A stretch of DNA of 64,000 bases from Venturia oleaginea (Eukaryota; Ascomycota; Dothideomycetes; Venturiales; Venturiaceae), in contig JABMLP010000020.1 in NCBI GenBank assembly GCA_013176395.1, positions 124,001-188,000 of the forward strand, written 5' to 3'. Numbering within the stretch: position 1 is the stretch's first letter; the number at the start of each line of letters is the position of its first letter. Shown here piece by piece: positions 9,707 through 19,752 of this stretch. The position numbers were made by a program, and so were the translations under genes. Below the pieces are notes generated by a model that was not told the origin of the DNA, did no database searches, and was given only the letters and a program-made list of their open reading frames with translations.

Positions 9707-12700
9707 ATGTCATCTTCCTTCAGCTTCAAGCTTGACCCCAACTCGCTGCCCAAGCTTTCTGCCTGCGGCGATAACTACACAGAATGGCGCTCCGCGTGGA
9801 CTGTCGCACTCAGGTACGCTGGCCTCTGGCCGATCGTGTCTGGCAAGAAGACAAAGCCCGCCGCCGTCGCTGGGACTGGCGCAGAAGCTCGCGAGGAGCT
9901 CATCGACAAGTGGGACGCCGACGACAACAAGGCCATGGTCATGCTGCTCTCGTCGGTACACAACGACCTCACGATGTCCATCGCGTCGTGCGACACGTCA
10001 CCCGAGGCCTGGAAACACCTCGGCAGCCGGTTCGACCGCGATACCGGCAACGCGTCCATCACCCTCTTCCGGTCGCTCACAAACCTTCGCTACGCGGATG
10101 GAGACGACCTCAGACTACACCTGGACGAGTTCCATCAGCGATGGACTCGCATGGCAAAGCGATGCGCTGGCTCTTCACAGAGCGTCGCAAAAGCCATGAA
10201 GGCCATGTTTGAATCGGATGAGGTCAAGGGCTCATTCTTCCTGGCCACCCTACCAGATACTATGGACCACGTCATCGACAACCTCAGCTCTCGTGACGTT
10301 ACCAAGTTTGTCGACATCGAACCCAAGATCCTCGACATCTCCGACAAGCACTCCCTCGACGCTGACTCCTCTACCGCGTACGCTGCGAAACAATCCGCCG
10401 CGCGCGGCGCCAAACAGAACCAAGGTGGCGCACGCGGAACGCGTCCGGCTACTAATACTACCGAATGCTCCTGGTGCCGCAAGCACAACATGACGTTCAT
10501 TGGGCACGCCTACACGAACTGTAACGAGCTCAAGAAACACAAGGAGCAACAGCAGCGCAAAGGCAACGGCGCGCCAAAGGAGACGAAGAATGGCGCAAAA
10601 CATCAAAAGGCGAACAACGCGAACGCCGCTGAATCATCAGACGATGAGGACGACGAGGACAGCGCAACTGAGGTGGTGAGCTTCATAGCACATTACCGCG
10701 CCACCAACGCCACTGCCGGCGCAACCATTGACCTGACTGGATCACCACCGCAGTCGACGCGGACCACGATGATCAACGTAAACGGCAAGCAATCACGCGA
10801 AACTATAAGTGCTCACGCCGCAATACGTCGGCCCTCAGCAATCGATCCTCCCACGGTATGGCTTCTTGACACTGGTGCCTCGCGGCACATGACTGGCTGC
10901 GCCGATGATTTCGTGTCCTTGTCACCCAAGCAAGGAACGATCACGGTGGCCGGCGGTATCAAGTTACCCATCAATGGTGTTGGACTCGTTCGATTACGCT
11001 GCAGAATGCCTGACAGATCCACCAAGATCGTCGAACTGACCAACGTCCTCTACAGTAGCGAGCTCTATGGTACACGGCTCTTCTCCTGGAGTTATGTCCG
11101 TCACCATCACAACCTCGAATTGCACGGCAAAGCAAACGACATCTTCCTCACGCGCAACGGCGCCACGGTACTGTGGGCACGGCACGCGGACGGCGTTGTA
11201 CAAATCCAAACTAAAACGAAACCCACAGCGCACGTTGCCTCGACCGAATCCCACGCGCCAACTAACCGAGACCTGACGCGCAAATCGTCACTACACAAAA
11301 CCGAGACCGCACCTGCTGCAACCGTCAGTGCACCATCTTGGCCAACACTGGCGCAGAAGACTGCATGCTTCTCATCGTATACGGAGTTTCATCACTCAGT
11401 CGGTCATCTTCACGTCCCAAACCCTGCAAGGATATACAATGATGGGCACCTGGTACCGGCGAAACCTCATGACTTCCACTGCGACATGTGCTCCCTCAGC
11501 AAGTCCAAGCGACAGCGGCCTGCGCCATCCCCACCAGTACTGGCGCGCACCATCAAGCCGCTCGAAGTCATACACTCAGACTTGTCAGGGAAGTTTCCTC
11601 GCCCAAGCCTTGGAGGCGCGCGTTACTTCATATCCTTCATCTGCCAAGCAACTCGCTACTCCTGGATCAAGCTTCTTAAGCTGAAGTCTGATGGCCCCCA
11701 GGCGATCCGCGAATTCATCGCCTTCGCCAATACTCAATACAACGCTCAGATGAGTACTGCAAACATCCACATACACAGCTCTACGGTAAAACGCTTCAAG
11801 TCTGACAACGGCGGCGAATACCGCGCCGCTGCCCAGGACCTTCGGCGCATGGGCATACAACATGACATGGTCCCACCTTACCATCATGAGCTCAATGGCG
11901 TCGCAGAACGGTGGAATCAGTCCATCATTCAGATCGCTCGATCAATGATCCCTACTGACAGTCAGCTGTTCCTTTGGGGTGAGGCTGTGCAGACAGCCAA
12001 TTTCCTCAAGAACATATCCCCTCACGCTGCTGACAAACTGGGTCGTACGCCGCATGAATTACTCATTGGCGCGAAACCATCCATCAAGCATCTGCACCCA
12101 TTCGGCTCCAAAATCTTCGCTCACATACCTGTAGAAGCTCGCAAGCCTGGCTCCAAGCTCTTGCATAGAGCGGAGGAAGGCATCTTCGTTGGGTATGGGC
12201 GCAACACCAAAACTGCGAGGATCTACATCCCATCGCGTCATGTCATCATGGAAACTCGCAACCTGCGCTTTGAGCCTTTCTCAAGGTCTCAGACTGCGCC
12301 GTATTTCCAACCTGTGGCGGAGAATGAGATACCAGCTGCTGAACCAGTCTCTACATCTCCAAGACGGCCTCAAAACAAAGATCGTCGGCCGTCGGGGGAC
12401 ACTTTTGCCACACCTCCTACATCACCAACGTGGTCCACGACGACAGCGTACACCCCATCCCGGCTTGAAGCTGGGGTACCTTTGGACCACTCGTACGATC
12501 AGCCTGCGCCAACGCCTGTGCAGCCCAGCGCAGACAATGGACAACACACGCGCTCCGCTCCACTCACCTCTGCACCCGGCGCTGGAGCAAGAGGAACTCG
12601 AAGGGAGACGCGACCGTCACAGGACCTGTCTGATCCAGTCGAGCTCCGACGCTCCAAACGAGTTGCTAAACCTTCACGCAAAGCCGCAGACAACGCTGAA

Positions 12701-13933
12701 GCGTCATTGGCTTTGGAAGACATGCTTGCGCCAGATGATGAGAACATGGCGCACGCTGTGGCTTGCGTCACCAAGGCAGACATCGACCACGAGATACCTC
12801 GCACGTTCAATGAAGCTGTCAACGCCCCTAACTCCCCTTTGTGGGTTACACCGATCAACAAAGAAATCCAAGCACATCTTGACAATGGCACATGGGTGAT
12901 GGAACACAATCCTCCGCCAAACCTCAAGCTCGTTGGCACACGCTGGGTCGTTGACATCAAGCGCGACGAGCATGGAAAGGTCGTCAAGCGCAAAGCCCGC
13001 CTGGTGGCACAAGGCTTCTCACAACGTCCTGGGGTGGATTTTGACGACACATATTCCCCAGTGGTGCGCTACGACAGTCTGCGTCTCATCATCGCTATTG
13101 CTTCGTGGCACATCGCAGCGATATTGCGGCGCTACGGCATGGATGATTGTAATGGGCGCCACACACCGCTTGACCCTAACTCGTTCCCACCAAGGTCAAC
13201 CGACTCAGTGGACCTTGATCGCCAGAAACTGTATCAATCCATCATCGGCTCGATCAACTTCCTTGCCATCGTCAGTCGCCCAGACCTGTCCTACACGGTC
13301 AGCATGCTGGGTTCATACAACTCCAACCCATCAGACCTGCATCTGAAGATGGCTTACCAGACTCTACGTTACATTCAAGCCACCCGAGCTGTTGAACTTG
13401 ACGTACGATCTCCTGCGCCGTCTGATCGCTCTGCAGCGCGGACCGCGTCCATTCCTACGCTCGTCATGTTCTCAGATGCGTCTTTCGGGTCTGACCCAGA
13501 CAACTCCAAGTCCTTCTCTGGTTACCTCATGAAGGTCGGTGGAACGACAGTCTCATGGTCTTCAAAGCGTCAGTCATGCGTGGCAAGGAGCACTTGTGAA
13601 GCCGAGTACATGGCATCATCCCACGCCGCCAGCCACCTCGTGTGGTCGCGCCAGACCATCAAGGAGCTTATGGGTCACGCCAAGTACCCCAACTGTTGGC
13701 TCATGGTTAACAACGAGCCCGCCCTGTCGCTCATCAAGGACCACAGGATCAGCAATCGTTCTAAACATATCAACGTTCACTACCACTTCGTCCGGGAGCG
13801 ATTCGTCCTGGGTGACTACGCCATCGAGCATGTCTGCTCCGCTGACAACCTCGCCGACATTGGTACTAAATCACTACCACGACCCCTCCTGGATAACCTC
13901 CGAGGCCGTATTTGTGCAACTACTGCGCCATGA
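9707..13933 (+). CDS. Cop-D Gag-Pol polyprotein with deleted RT core
   Basis: This 1408-residue frame begins 199 bp after the 5' LTR. It encodes Gag (about residues 1-340), including a zinc-knuckle variant C-S-W-C-x9-H-x4-C near 255. The aspartic protease has LLDTGASRHMTG near 385. The integrase has an HHCC zinc finger (H-H-x-x-G-H-L then C-D-M-C, about 560-600) and D-D-E at about 623 (SDLSG), 699 (SDNGGEY) and 734. RT starts normally (GTRWVVDIK, KARLVAQGFSQRPGVDF, YSPVVRYDSLRLIIAI) near 1060-1135. It then jumps from IASW straight to IAAILRRYGMDDC, skipping the segment that should hold DVKTAFL-type and YVDD motifs. RNase H is present (FSDASFGSD, CEAEYMA). The deletion keeps the frame open but must abolish polymerase activity. 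Confidence 0.95.
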   Translation: MSSSFSFKLDPNSLPKLSACGDNYTEWRSAWTVALRYAGLWPIVSGKKTKPAAVAGTGAEAREELIDKWDADDNKAMVMLLSSVHNDLTMSIASCDTSPEAWKHLGSRFDRDTGNASITLFRSLTNLRYADGDDLRLHLDEFHQRWTRMAKRCAGSSQSVAKAMKAMFESDEVKGSFFLATLPDTMDHVIDNLSSRDVTKFVDIEPKILDISDKHSLDADSSTAYAAKQSAARGAKQNQGGARGTRPATNTTECSWCRKHNMTFIGHAYTNCNELKKHKEQQQRKGNGAPKETKNGAKHQKANNANAAESSDDEDDEDSATEVVSFIAHYRATNATAGATIDLTGSPPQSTRTTMINVNGKQSRETISAHAAIRRPSAIDPPTVWLLDTGASRHMTGCADDFVSLSPKQGTITVAGGIKLPINGVGLVRLRCRMPDRSTKIVELTNVLYSSELYGTRLFSWSYVRHHHNLELHGKANDIFLTRNGATVLWARHADGVVQIQTKTKPTAHVASTESHAPTNRDLTRKSSLHKTETAPAATVSAPSWPTLAQKTACFSSYTEFHHSVGHLHVPNPARIYNDGHLVPAKPHDFHCDMCSLSKSKRQRPAPSPPVLARTIKPLEVIHSDLSGKFPRPSLGGARYFISFICQATRYSWIKLLKLKSDGPQAIREFIAFANTQYNAQMSTANIHIHSSTVKRFKSDNGGEYRAAAQDLRRMGIQHDMVPPYHHELNGVAERWNQSIIQIARSMIPTDSQLFLWGEAVQTANFLKNISPHAADKLGRTPHELLIGAKPSIKHLHPFGSKIFAHIPVEARKPGSKLLHRAEEGIFVGYGRNTKTARIYIPSRHVIMETRNLRFEPFSRSQTAPYFQPVAENEIPAAEPVSTSPRRPQNKDRRPSGDTFATPPTSPTWSTTTAYTPSRLEAGVPLDHSYDQPAPTPVQPSADNGQHTRSAPLTSAPGAGARGTRRETRPSQDLSDPVELRRSKRVAKPSRKAADNAEASLALEDMLAPDDENMAHAVACVTKADIDHEIPRTFNEAVNAPNSPLWVTPINKEIQAHLDNGTWVMEHNPPPNLKLVGTRWVVDIKRDEHGKVVKRKARLVAQGFSQRPGVDFDDTYSPVVRYDSLRLIIAIASWHIAAILRRYGMDDCNGRHTPLDPNSFPPRSTDSVDLDRQKLYQSIIGSINFLAIVSRPDLSYTVSMLGSYNSNPSDLHLKMAYQTLRYIQATRAVELDVRSPAPSDRSAARTASIPTLVMFSDASFGSDPDNSKSFSGYLMKVGGTTVSWSSKRQSCVARSTCEAEYMASSHAASHLVWSRQTIKELMGHAKYPNCWLMVNNEPALSLIKDHRISNRSKHINVHYHFVRERFVLGDYAIEHVCSADNLADIGTKSLPRPLLDNLRGRICATTAP

Positions 13934-13982
13934 ATGGGGGGACTGGCACTGATGGGAGGAACATCGTTCGGATTCGGGGGAC

Positions 13983-14150
13983 TGTTGGAAGGAGTATCCT
14001 CATGCTATTGCCTCCACCTGCGCCAGCGTGGCTACTCTCTGTCACTGGAGTTTGTTTACTGCCCAATTGGGCTTAGTGTATTACTATATAGCTGAGATCC
14101 TCCGGATCTCACCCTCAATACACTTGTTACTCAACTTTCATACTTCAACA
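13983..14150 (+). repeat. 3' LTR of Cop-D (168 bp)
   Basis: No difference from the 5' LTR is visible in a side-by-side reading. It is followed directly by the target duplication GTTAT. Identical LTRs imply a very recent insertion. Confidence 0.95.
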
Positions 14151-14155
14151 GTTAT

Positions 14156-17100
14156 GGATACCACTTGGCAGGTCAGCCAGCTCGTATACCATCGGGGAGA
14201 TCTGGTTCTCGACAGTGTATTTGGCTTGCGTCCACGACAGTTTCTTTGATAGCTGCGGAGTATTGATATTCCTAAGGTTCAACCAGACTTTGTCGCCCTT
14301 TTTTAACGTTTCGGCAGCTTGACGTGACCTGTTGGCGTCGTTCTCCATCTTCTGCTGGGACCAGGCCATCGCTGCCTGTGCATATTCTTGTGCCTCTTCT
14401 ATTCGTTGCACAAAGGTCTCGGCATCGGCTGTTGGTGAGTTACTGGGTGAGATTCGTTGTACTTTCTGGATTGGTTCCGCATGGTAGCCGTGGGTTAGAT
14501 AGAATGGACTCATCCCTGTGACTGAAGAGTCACGATTGTTCAGTGCTAACATAGCCGTAGGTAGTAGCGTTGGCCAGTCTAGTTGGGAGTATGCGATGAA
14601 GGCGCGGAGATAGCGTAGAACTTCCTGGTTCATACGCTCGGTCGCGCCATCGGTCTGTGGATGAAAGGCTGTAGAGAGTCTCTGCTCAATCTTTGTAAGT
14701 TCGCAAAGCTTCCTCCAAAAACGACCTGTCCAATTGCTGCCTCTTTTCGCGCACTCTTTGGCGCTCATTGTAGTCATAGCCTCCAACGTAACACTTTTGA
14801 GGAGGCGATCTGTGATAACCATGAGGTATTTTGGGCCGTTTTCCTCCGCGGGCAAACCAGTCATGAAATCGATTGATAGCTCGCTGTGGAAGCGGGCCGG
14901 GATTGGAAGTGGTTTCAGAAGACCTCGCTTCTTATCACGCCATATTCCTGTTCTCCCACATACGTCGCAATTACGTACAAACTGCCGGACTGTCTTGTAT
15001 TGTTGGGACCAAAAGAAACTTCTGGATAGAATCGCAAGCGTGCTATCTCTCCCTGGGTGTCCAGTAACATGGGAATCGTGAGTTTGTTGGACCAGCGTTG
15101 TTCGCAGCGGTTCCCAATCTGGTACCCATAGGATCCCTCTTCTCGTGACCGCGCCGTGGTCGTCTACTTCGCATTCGGGTAGCTGTACCGACAACTTGAG
15201 CTCTGGAGGAAAGGAACGTTCGCCAGTAACTATAGCCGTATGAATAGCTTCGTAGGATTGGTCCTCTGCTATTGCGCGATCCCAGAGAAGTTGTAACTCT
15301 GGTTTCTCGAAAAGATCGCATCCTTTTGCAACTGACCGGTTTTGACCGTACCTAGTAGTGGACCGGTGTTGACCGTTTTCGGCAGTCAGCTGGTGTCGAC
15401 CGTCCAGTCCAGTATTTTGCTGGGGCTCCCGTATAACGTCCCATGTACTATTGGATGTATTCGGTGTATTGACTGGGCAGATAAGGGCTTGTATTGCGAT
15501 TGTTTCGGTCGTCCTCTCGGAAAGAGGAGGAAGCCATTCGTCCTTGATCAACTGGGCCACTCGCCCTTGTAGTCTCTCGTCGTTCTTGTCATGTGGCATA
15601 TCTTGATGTCTTCTTGATAGTGCGTCTGGTCTTTGCGCTAGTTTTCCGGCGCGAAATTCCAGCTGGAATTGGTACTCAGATAGAATTAGCGACCATCTTG
15701 CTTGTCTCTCTGACAAACGCTGCGCTGTCATAAAGTAGCGGAGATTCTTGTGATCGGTAAGGACTTTGAAAGGTGCTGCAACACTGCGTAGTTCTCCTCT
15801 CCAGTGTTCAATGGACTTGATTACTGCCAGTAATTCTTTATCGTGGATCTCGTAGTTACATTCAGCCGCAGTGAGCTTGCGGGAGAAGTATGCTACTGGT
15901 CGTAGTTTTCCTTTCATATCCTTCTGCGACAACGTGCCTCCCAGCGCGTAGCCAGAGCAGTCGCACTCGAGTACCGTATCCAGGTCTGGATTCCAGTGAG
16001 CCAGTATTGGGGCGGAGATGAATAGCTCCTTCAAGACTTGAAAGGCGTTCTCATGTTCTTTGTTCCAGACAAAAGCGACGGCCTTCCGTGTTAACTTGAT
16101 TAAGGGGTCGGAGAGCTCTGAGAAGTTGTCGATGAAGTCTCGGTAGAAATTTGCAAAGCCTAGGAAGGAGCGTACGCCTGTGACATTGACTGGAGCCTCC
16201 CATTCTTTAATCGCGGCAACTTTCTCTGGGTCGACTTTGATCCCTTCTCCTGCAGTGATAATGAACCCCAGATATTTGATCTCCTGAACAGCAAACTCGC
16301 ACTTGCTTAAGTCTAGCCGAAGTCCAGCAGTCTTGAGCTTGGCAAGAATTTGGTTAACCTTAACCATGTGATCCAGATAGTCGCCGTCGCTCCATATCAA
16401 GACATCGTCCATGTAGGCTGAACAGCAGATATCTAGGGATTCCCGTAGGACTCCGTTGATGTATCGTTGAAAGCTCGCGGGTGCGCCAGCTAGTCCGAAG
16501 GGGGTAACTAGCCATTCGAATAGTCCAAATCGAGTGCGAAAAGCCGTTTTCCACTCATCGCCGTGCTTGATGCGGAGCCGATGAAATGCCGCTCTGACGT
16601 CAAGTTTGGTGTACCAACGCGCTGTTGCTAGATTTCGTAGGGTTTCTCGGATTAGTGGCAATGGGTAGCGGTCCGATCGAGTGATTCGATTCAGTGCCCG
16701 ATAGTCTACACACATCCGAATGCCTCCACCTGGTTTCCTTACAAATAAGACTGGGGCTGCCGCTGGTGAGTTGCTGGCGCGTATCCAGCCCTTGTCCATA
16801 TAGTCCGAAAGTGTTTTTCGTAGGACTAATAGCTCTTCCCTCGACATGCCGTATAATGGGCCCCAAGGAACTTCTGCCTCGCGACCTTGTTCATCTCGTA
16901 TCAATTCGATAACGTGATCGCGACCCTCTTGATGGGGCGCGATCTCTCCGTCTTCGTCGTCGAGAAAGGCATCAGCATGCTCTGCTATTTCTTCTGGTAT
17001 CTCTTGTCGGATTTCTTCCTCAGTCTTTCTCTGTTTTCTTTCTGCTAACTTGCTTAGGGCCTTGTTGATATCCGACATCGAGATAGCCAGCACTTGTGTA

Positions 17101-17481
17101 CCATCCGGTCCATCTCTTCTCAACCGTCGCTGGGCCCTTCCAACAATAGCTGCAAATACAGATCCTGACACTAGACAAGCCGCCCGCACGTGAGCGAGCC
17201 GGTCTCGCGCTTTGGTGTTCTGTTCTAGCCACCCCTTTTCTCTTACCGTGATGCGCTGGGATCCTTGACCAATAAGCAGCTTTCTCTTAGCTGCTATATA
17301 TCGCACCCAGTTTCTCTCTGCCCATGCCTTGCCTAGGATAATAGGGAAGCTCAATCCTTTCACTATATACCCATAGACTCGCTCTGCTCGACCATCAATG
17401 TCGATCGTAGCGTAGGTCATGTGCGTAATACGGAGGTCTTCTCCGTTCTCGTGGCTCTCTTTAGCCAGTGCCAATTGTTTG
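14156..17481 (-). pseudogene. Gy-C Pol: protease C-part, RT, RNase H, integrase (deleted)
   Basis: An open frame runs from 17474 to 14145 (its last codons are in Cop-D). It holds the end of the protease (SFPIILGKAWAERN), RT (FVRKPGGGIRMCVDYRALN, catalytic SAYMDD near residue 355), RNase H (ECDCSG, HDKELLAVI, LTDHKNL), and an integrase with zinc finger (H-V-T-G-H then C-D-V-C). The integrase core goes from SIDFMTGLP to SAKECAKRGSNWTGRFW. Compared with Gy-A, Gy-B and Gy-E, about 20 residues are missing, including the second catalytic Asp of the SDRG motif. The third site (PQTDGATERMNQE) and GPY-type tail are intact. The frame is cut by the solo LTR upstream and by Cop-D downstream. Confidence 0.93.
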
Positions 17482-17770
17482 TGTTAAGGGATGGAATCCT
17501 TCTCTCTAGCTTATCCATGACTGGATTTCCAATTGCTCTCTTGTTATTTTGCAAGCTGTCATGTTCTATTTCGCAAGCTGCCATGTTCTATTTTGCAAGC
17601 TGTCACGTTTCCATTTAAAGATACTTTCTAGAAGGATCTATTGTAAGAGGAGGATTATATATACGAGCTATCCTTCCTGTACTTACACTTTCTTCTCTGT
17701 ACTTAGATACTTCGAAATACAAGCAGTCTTCTCTCACTTGCGAAACACCTTTGAGGGTTGAACTCTTACA
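17482..17770 (+). repeat. Solo Gy-A LTR (289 bp), target duplication GTTTG
   Basis: The LTR runs from TGTTAAGGGATGG to CTCTTACA, flanked by GTTTG at 17477-17481 and 17771-17775. It lies inside the Gy-C protease coding region. Removing it and one duplication rejoins the frame (IPIDTK to LALAKESH). It holds only about two full 22-bp U3 units, fewest of the measured copies. It arose by LTR-LTR recombination after insertion. Confidence 0.95.
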
Positions 17771-18029
17771 GTTTGGTGTCAATTGGGATGCGCGGTAGAC
17801 GATGTGTTTGGACACTCTTCTCGCTGAAAGCAGCATAAGGGAGGCAGCCGTTATCAAAGAAGGATTCGGTGAAAGAAGTTCCGTTGATCAAGGTATCTAT
17901 CAAGAAGGGTGTACTTTCCATCCTATCCTTTGCTGCTTTGATTTCTCTTATGCCTGGTAGCTTTGTAATGTCTTCGCCATGTACATCTACTTCAAACCCT
18001 CGTGCGCGACGATGCACAAGGGTAGCTAG
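17771..18029 (-). pseudogene. Gy-C protease N-part, in -1 frame after gag
   Basis: The frame entering from the end of gag in the -1 register encodes ITKLPGIREIKAAKDR and then SFFDNGCLPYAAFSE, the protease catalytic loop. As in Gy-A the third element of the triad region is Asp-Asn-Gly, not Asp-Thr/Ser-Gly. It has no ATG of its own near the start, consistent with frameshift expression. The solo LTR at 17482-17770 splits it from the rest of Pol. Confidence 0.85.
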
Positions 18030-19129
18030 TTTTCCGACTCTGATGAGGCTTCCTGTAGGGAGTCATCGGTATGCTGTGTGATTACCGCAGTGACCTGAGT
18101 CTTTGGACGTGTTGCTGGTCGGAATTCGCATACGTTCGGGTGGTGCTTGGGCTTCTTACAGCGCCCGCATTTGCCCGCTTGTATAAGTGCCAAGAACTCT
18201 GTTTGGGATCGCCATTTCGCTCTAGGTCGTCGGTCCTTCTTCGCATCCTTTCCGAGTGTATCGACCCGAGCTATCAGTGCTGCGATCTGCGCTGAAAGGG
18301 CGTTGATGCCAGTCATTTCGACATCGCCTTCTGCGTCACGACTGACTGTTTGGGGTGATTGTGGCCTCCCTCGAGTCGTTGGCGTCTCCTTATCCGTACT
18401 TGGATAGCGGCGTTGGTGGGATAGAGCCTCTGTCTTCGTCGCGAAGTACTGTACATCTTTTACGTAAGTGTCGTAGTCGTCCCTGGACAATCGCACTGAT
18501 TTCAAGGTCTGTTGGAGGGAGTAGTTGAGCGCGTTGTTCATGATAGTGATCTTTGAGGCTCTTTGCGGCGCTAGGGATCCAGCGTGCGATGTCAGTTGTT
18601 CGAACTGCTGGCGGAAGTCTTCGAACGGTTGTCTGCTGCCTTGGCTAATCTTGTTCAGCTCGTCGAGAGCTTTAGCTTCCGCTTCATGATCTAAGAACTT
18701 GTCGTCCATATGCTTGATAAAGGACTCGGGTTCGTAGTTGTCATGTTGCTCTCCATTGCTTAGCCATTGGATGACGCGTTGTTGTTTCTCTGTCGGAAGC
18801 CCGTTGAAGATGTTCGCGCATATTCCTTGATTGCTTCCAAGCTTCCCATTTTCAACAGTGATTTTTGTCTTGATCTGCCATCTGAACAGCGTGTAGTTGT
18901 CTCTTTTCCCGTCCCATTTAGGCCATGCAATAGCTTTTGCACCGGTGTTCCCATCAACACTGACTGCGGTCAGAGCTGCCACCAATTGTTGTACGGTGTC
19001 AGGCGAATTTGCTCGAGCCATTGAGAGTTTGTCGATTCCTTGCGTAATGCTCGCGATTGGGTCGTCGTCGGTAGTAGGGGTGTAGGTTGTAGGAGTCGAT
19101 AGGGTACTGTTGCTACGCATCACGTACAC
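18026..19129 (-). CDS. Gy-C Gag
   Basis: This is a 367-residue Gag with an intact frame. After a Ser/Thr-rich N-terminus come the capsid-like region (AIAWPKWDGKRDNYTLFRW, then FEDFRQQFEQL, about residues 85-230) and a zinc knuckle near residue 325 (C-G-R-C-K-K-P-K-H-H-P-N-V-C, the standard spacing). The C-terminus ends E-S-E-N-stop, where the codons TCG GAA AAC TAG allow slippage into the -1 protease frame (GGA AAA CTA). The ATG is 25 bp downstream of the LTR, directly beyond the primer-binding site. Confidence 0.92.
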   Translation of the reverse strand: MYVMRSNSTLSTPTTYTPTTDDDPIASITQGIDKLSMARANSPDTVQQLVAALTAVSVDGNTGAKAIAWPKWDGKRDNYTLFRWQIKTKITVENGKLGSNQGICANIFNGLPTEKQQRVIQWLSNGEQHDNYEPESFIKHMDDKFLDHEAEAKALDELNKISQGSRQPFEDFRQQFEQLTSHAGSLAPQRASKITIMNNALNYSLQQTLKSVRLSRDDYDTYVKDVQYFATKTEALSHQRRYPSTDKETPTTRGRPQSPQTVSRDAEGDVEMTGINALSAQIAALIARVDTLGKDAKKDRRPRAKWRSQTEFLALIQAGKCGRCKKPKHHPNVCEFRPATRPKTQVTAVITQHTDDSLQEASSESEN

Positions 19130-19143
19130 CTAGGTTTGTAAAG

Positions 19144-19330
19144 AACTGAATCTATGTTACGGGACGGTAGCTGGAAAGACGCAGCATACTCGTAGCCAAA
19201 GATTGTTTAGATTCAGTTAAAGAGTGAAGGTATCTACAAACAGAGAACCTCAATGAGGTTCTTTCTCTATACTAGGCTCAATCAGGCTTAGGCTCTTAGC
19301 CTATACCAACCATGGGCCATGCCCATAACA
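19144..19330 (-). repeat. 5' LTR of Gy-C (19155-19330) and self-primer site (19144-19154)
   Basis: The LTR is 176 bp and nearly identical to the 3' LTR. The 11 bases touching it internally (minus strand TAGATTCAGTT, 19144-19154) are exactly complementary to 11 bases inside the LTR (19208-19218, minus strand AACTGAATCTA). That LTR segment lies downstream of a weak TATA-like AGTATAGAG. The layout is that of Tf1, where the first 11 nt of the transcript folds back to prime reverse transcription. Confidence 0.88.
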
Positions 19331-19752
19331 GGAACACGATCTTCACTGGGTGATTCCATCGAACTGGTGCAAAGTCAAAGAATGCCCACTGTGGGAGCAC
19401 AAGTCCGAGGAAGACCCAGGAGAACCAGATTGGGAATTCCACTGGGTTCACGAAAAGGAAGCCAACAATACGACCCTCAGGAAGATCATGAAAATCCCAA
19501 ACATCAGTACAAATGTAGAGCACGTCCACCACAGACACTTGCCTATGAATTGATGCGAGAGTGAGGAATCCAATTTACCTCGGCACCAGGAAATGGAAAA
19601 TCTTGGAGAAGTACTCCACGAGTTGTCAGCCATTTCCGGGAGTTGGTCTATACCAAACGAAAACGAATCTCTTCAGACTGTGTCGGGCGACGACAGTGAG
19701 TCTACGGTAGAACACAACTCCGACGAAGAAGAATCGAAGGAAGATCCCAAGT
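19331..19752 (+). pseudogene. Gag C-terminal fragment related to Gy-E
   Basis: From 19332 the plus strand encodes a diverged relative of the C-terminal Cys/His region of Gy-E Gag: LHWVIPSNWCKVKECPLWEH, DPGEPDWEFHWVH, TLRKIMKIPNIS and HLPMNWCESEE, then an acidic tail. Gy-E itself is minus strand elsewhere, so this is a separate relic of the family or a sister family. It is bounded by the Gy-C LTR and a Gy-E LTR, with no start codon or other Gag parts. Confidence 0.85.

Larger units (their letters stand above)
9341..14150 (+). mobile_element. Ty1/copia element Cop-D, full length, 4810 bp
   Basis: It has LTRs of 168 bp at 9341-9508 and 13983-14150 that look identical by eye. A 5-bp target duplication GTTAT lies at 9336-9340 and 14151-14155. 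One long gag-pol frame is present (9707-13933), and a G-rich polypurine tract (GGGGGAC) sits just before the 3' LTR. The primer-binding site directly after the 5' LTR matches the anticodon region of initiator tRNA-Met. The RT core is deleted in frame, so the copy is probably mobilised only in trans. Confidence 0.96.
8701..19330 (-). mobile_element. Ty3/gypsy chromodomain element Gy-C, carrying a copia insertion and a solo LTR
   Basis: Order on the minus strand is 5' LTR (19155-19330), self-primer site, gag (18026-19129), protease/RT/RNase H/integrase, chromodomain (8889-9335), polypurine tract (8877-8893) and 3' LTR (8701-8876). Cop-D (9341-14150, duplication GTTAT) splits pol before the chromodomain. 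A solo Gy-A LTR (17482-17770, duplication GTTTG) splits the protease. Outer flanks (CTGCG and GGAAC) do not match, so no target duplication survives. Removing both insertions leaves about 5.5 kb. Confidence 0.92.

Noticed and set aside
12189..12899. 236-codon frame within Cop-D
   Set aside because: It is a +1 shadow of the Gag-Pol frame in GC-rich sequence.
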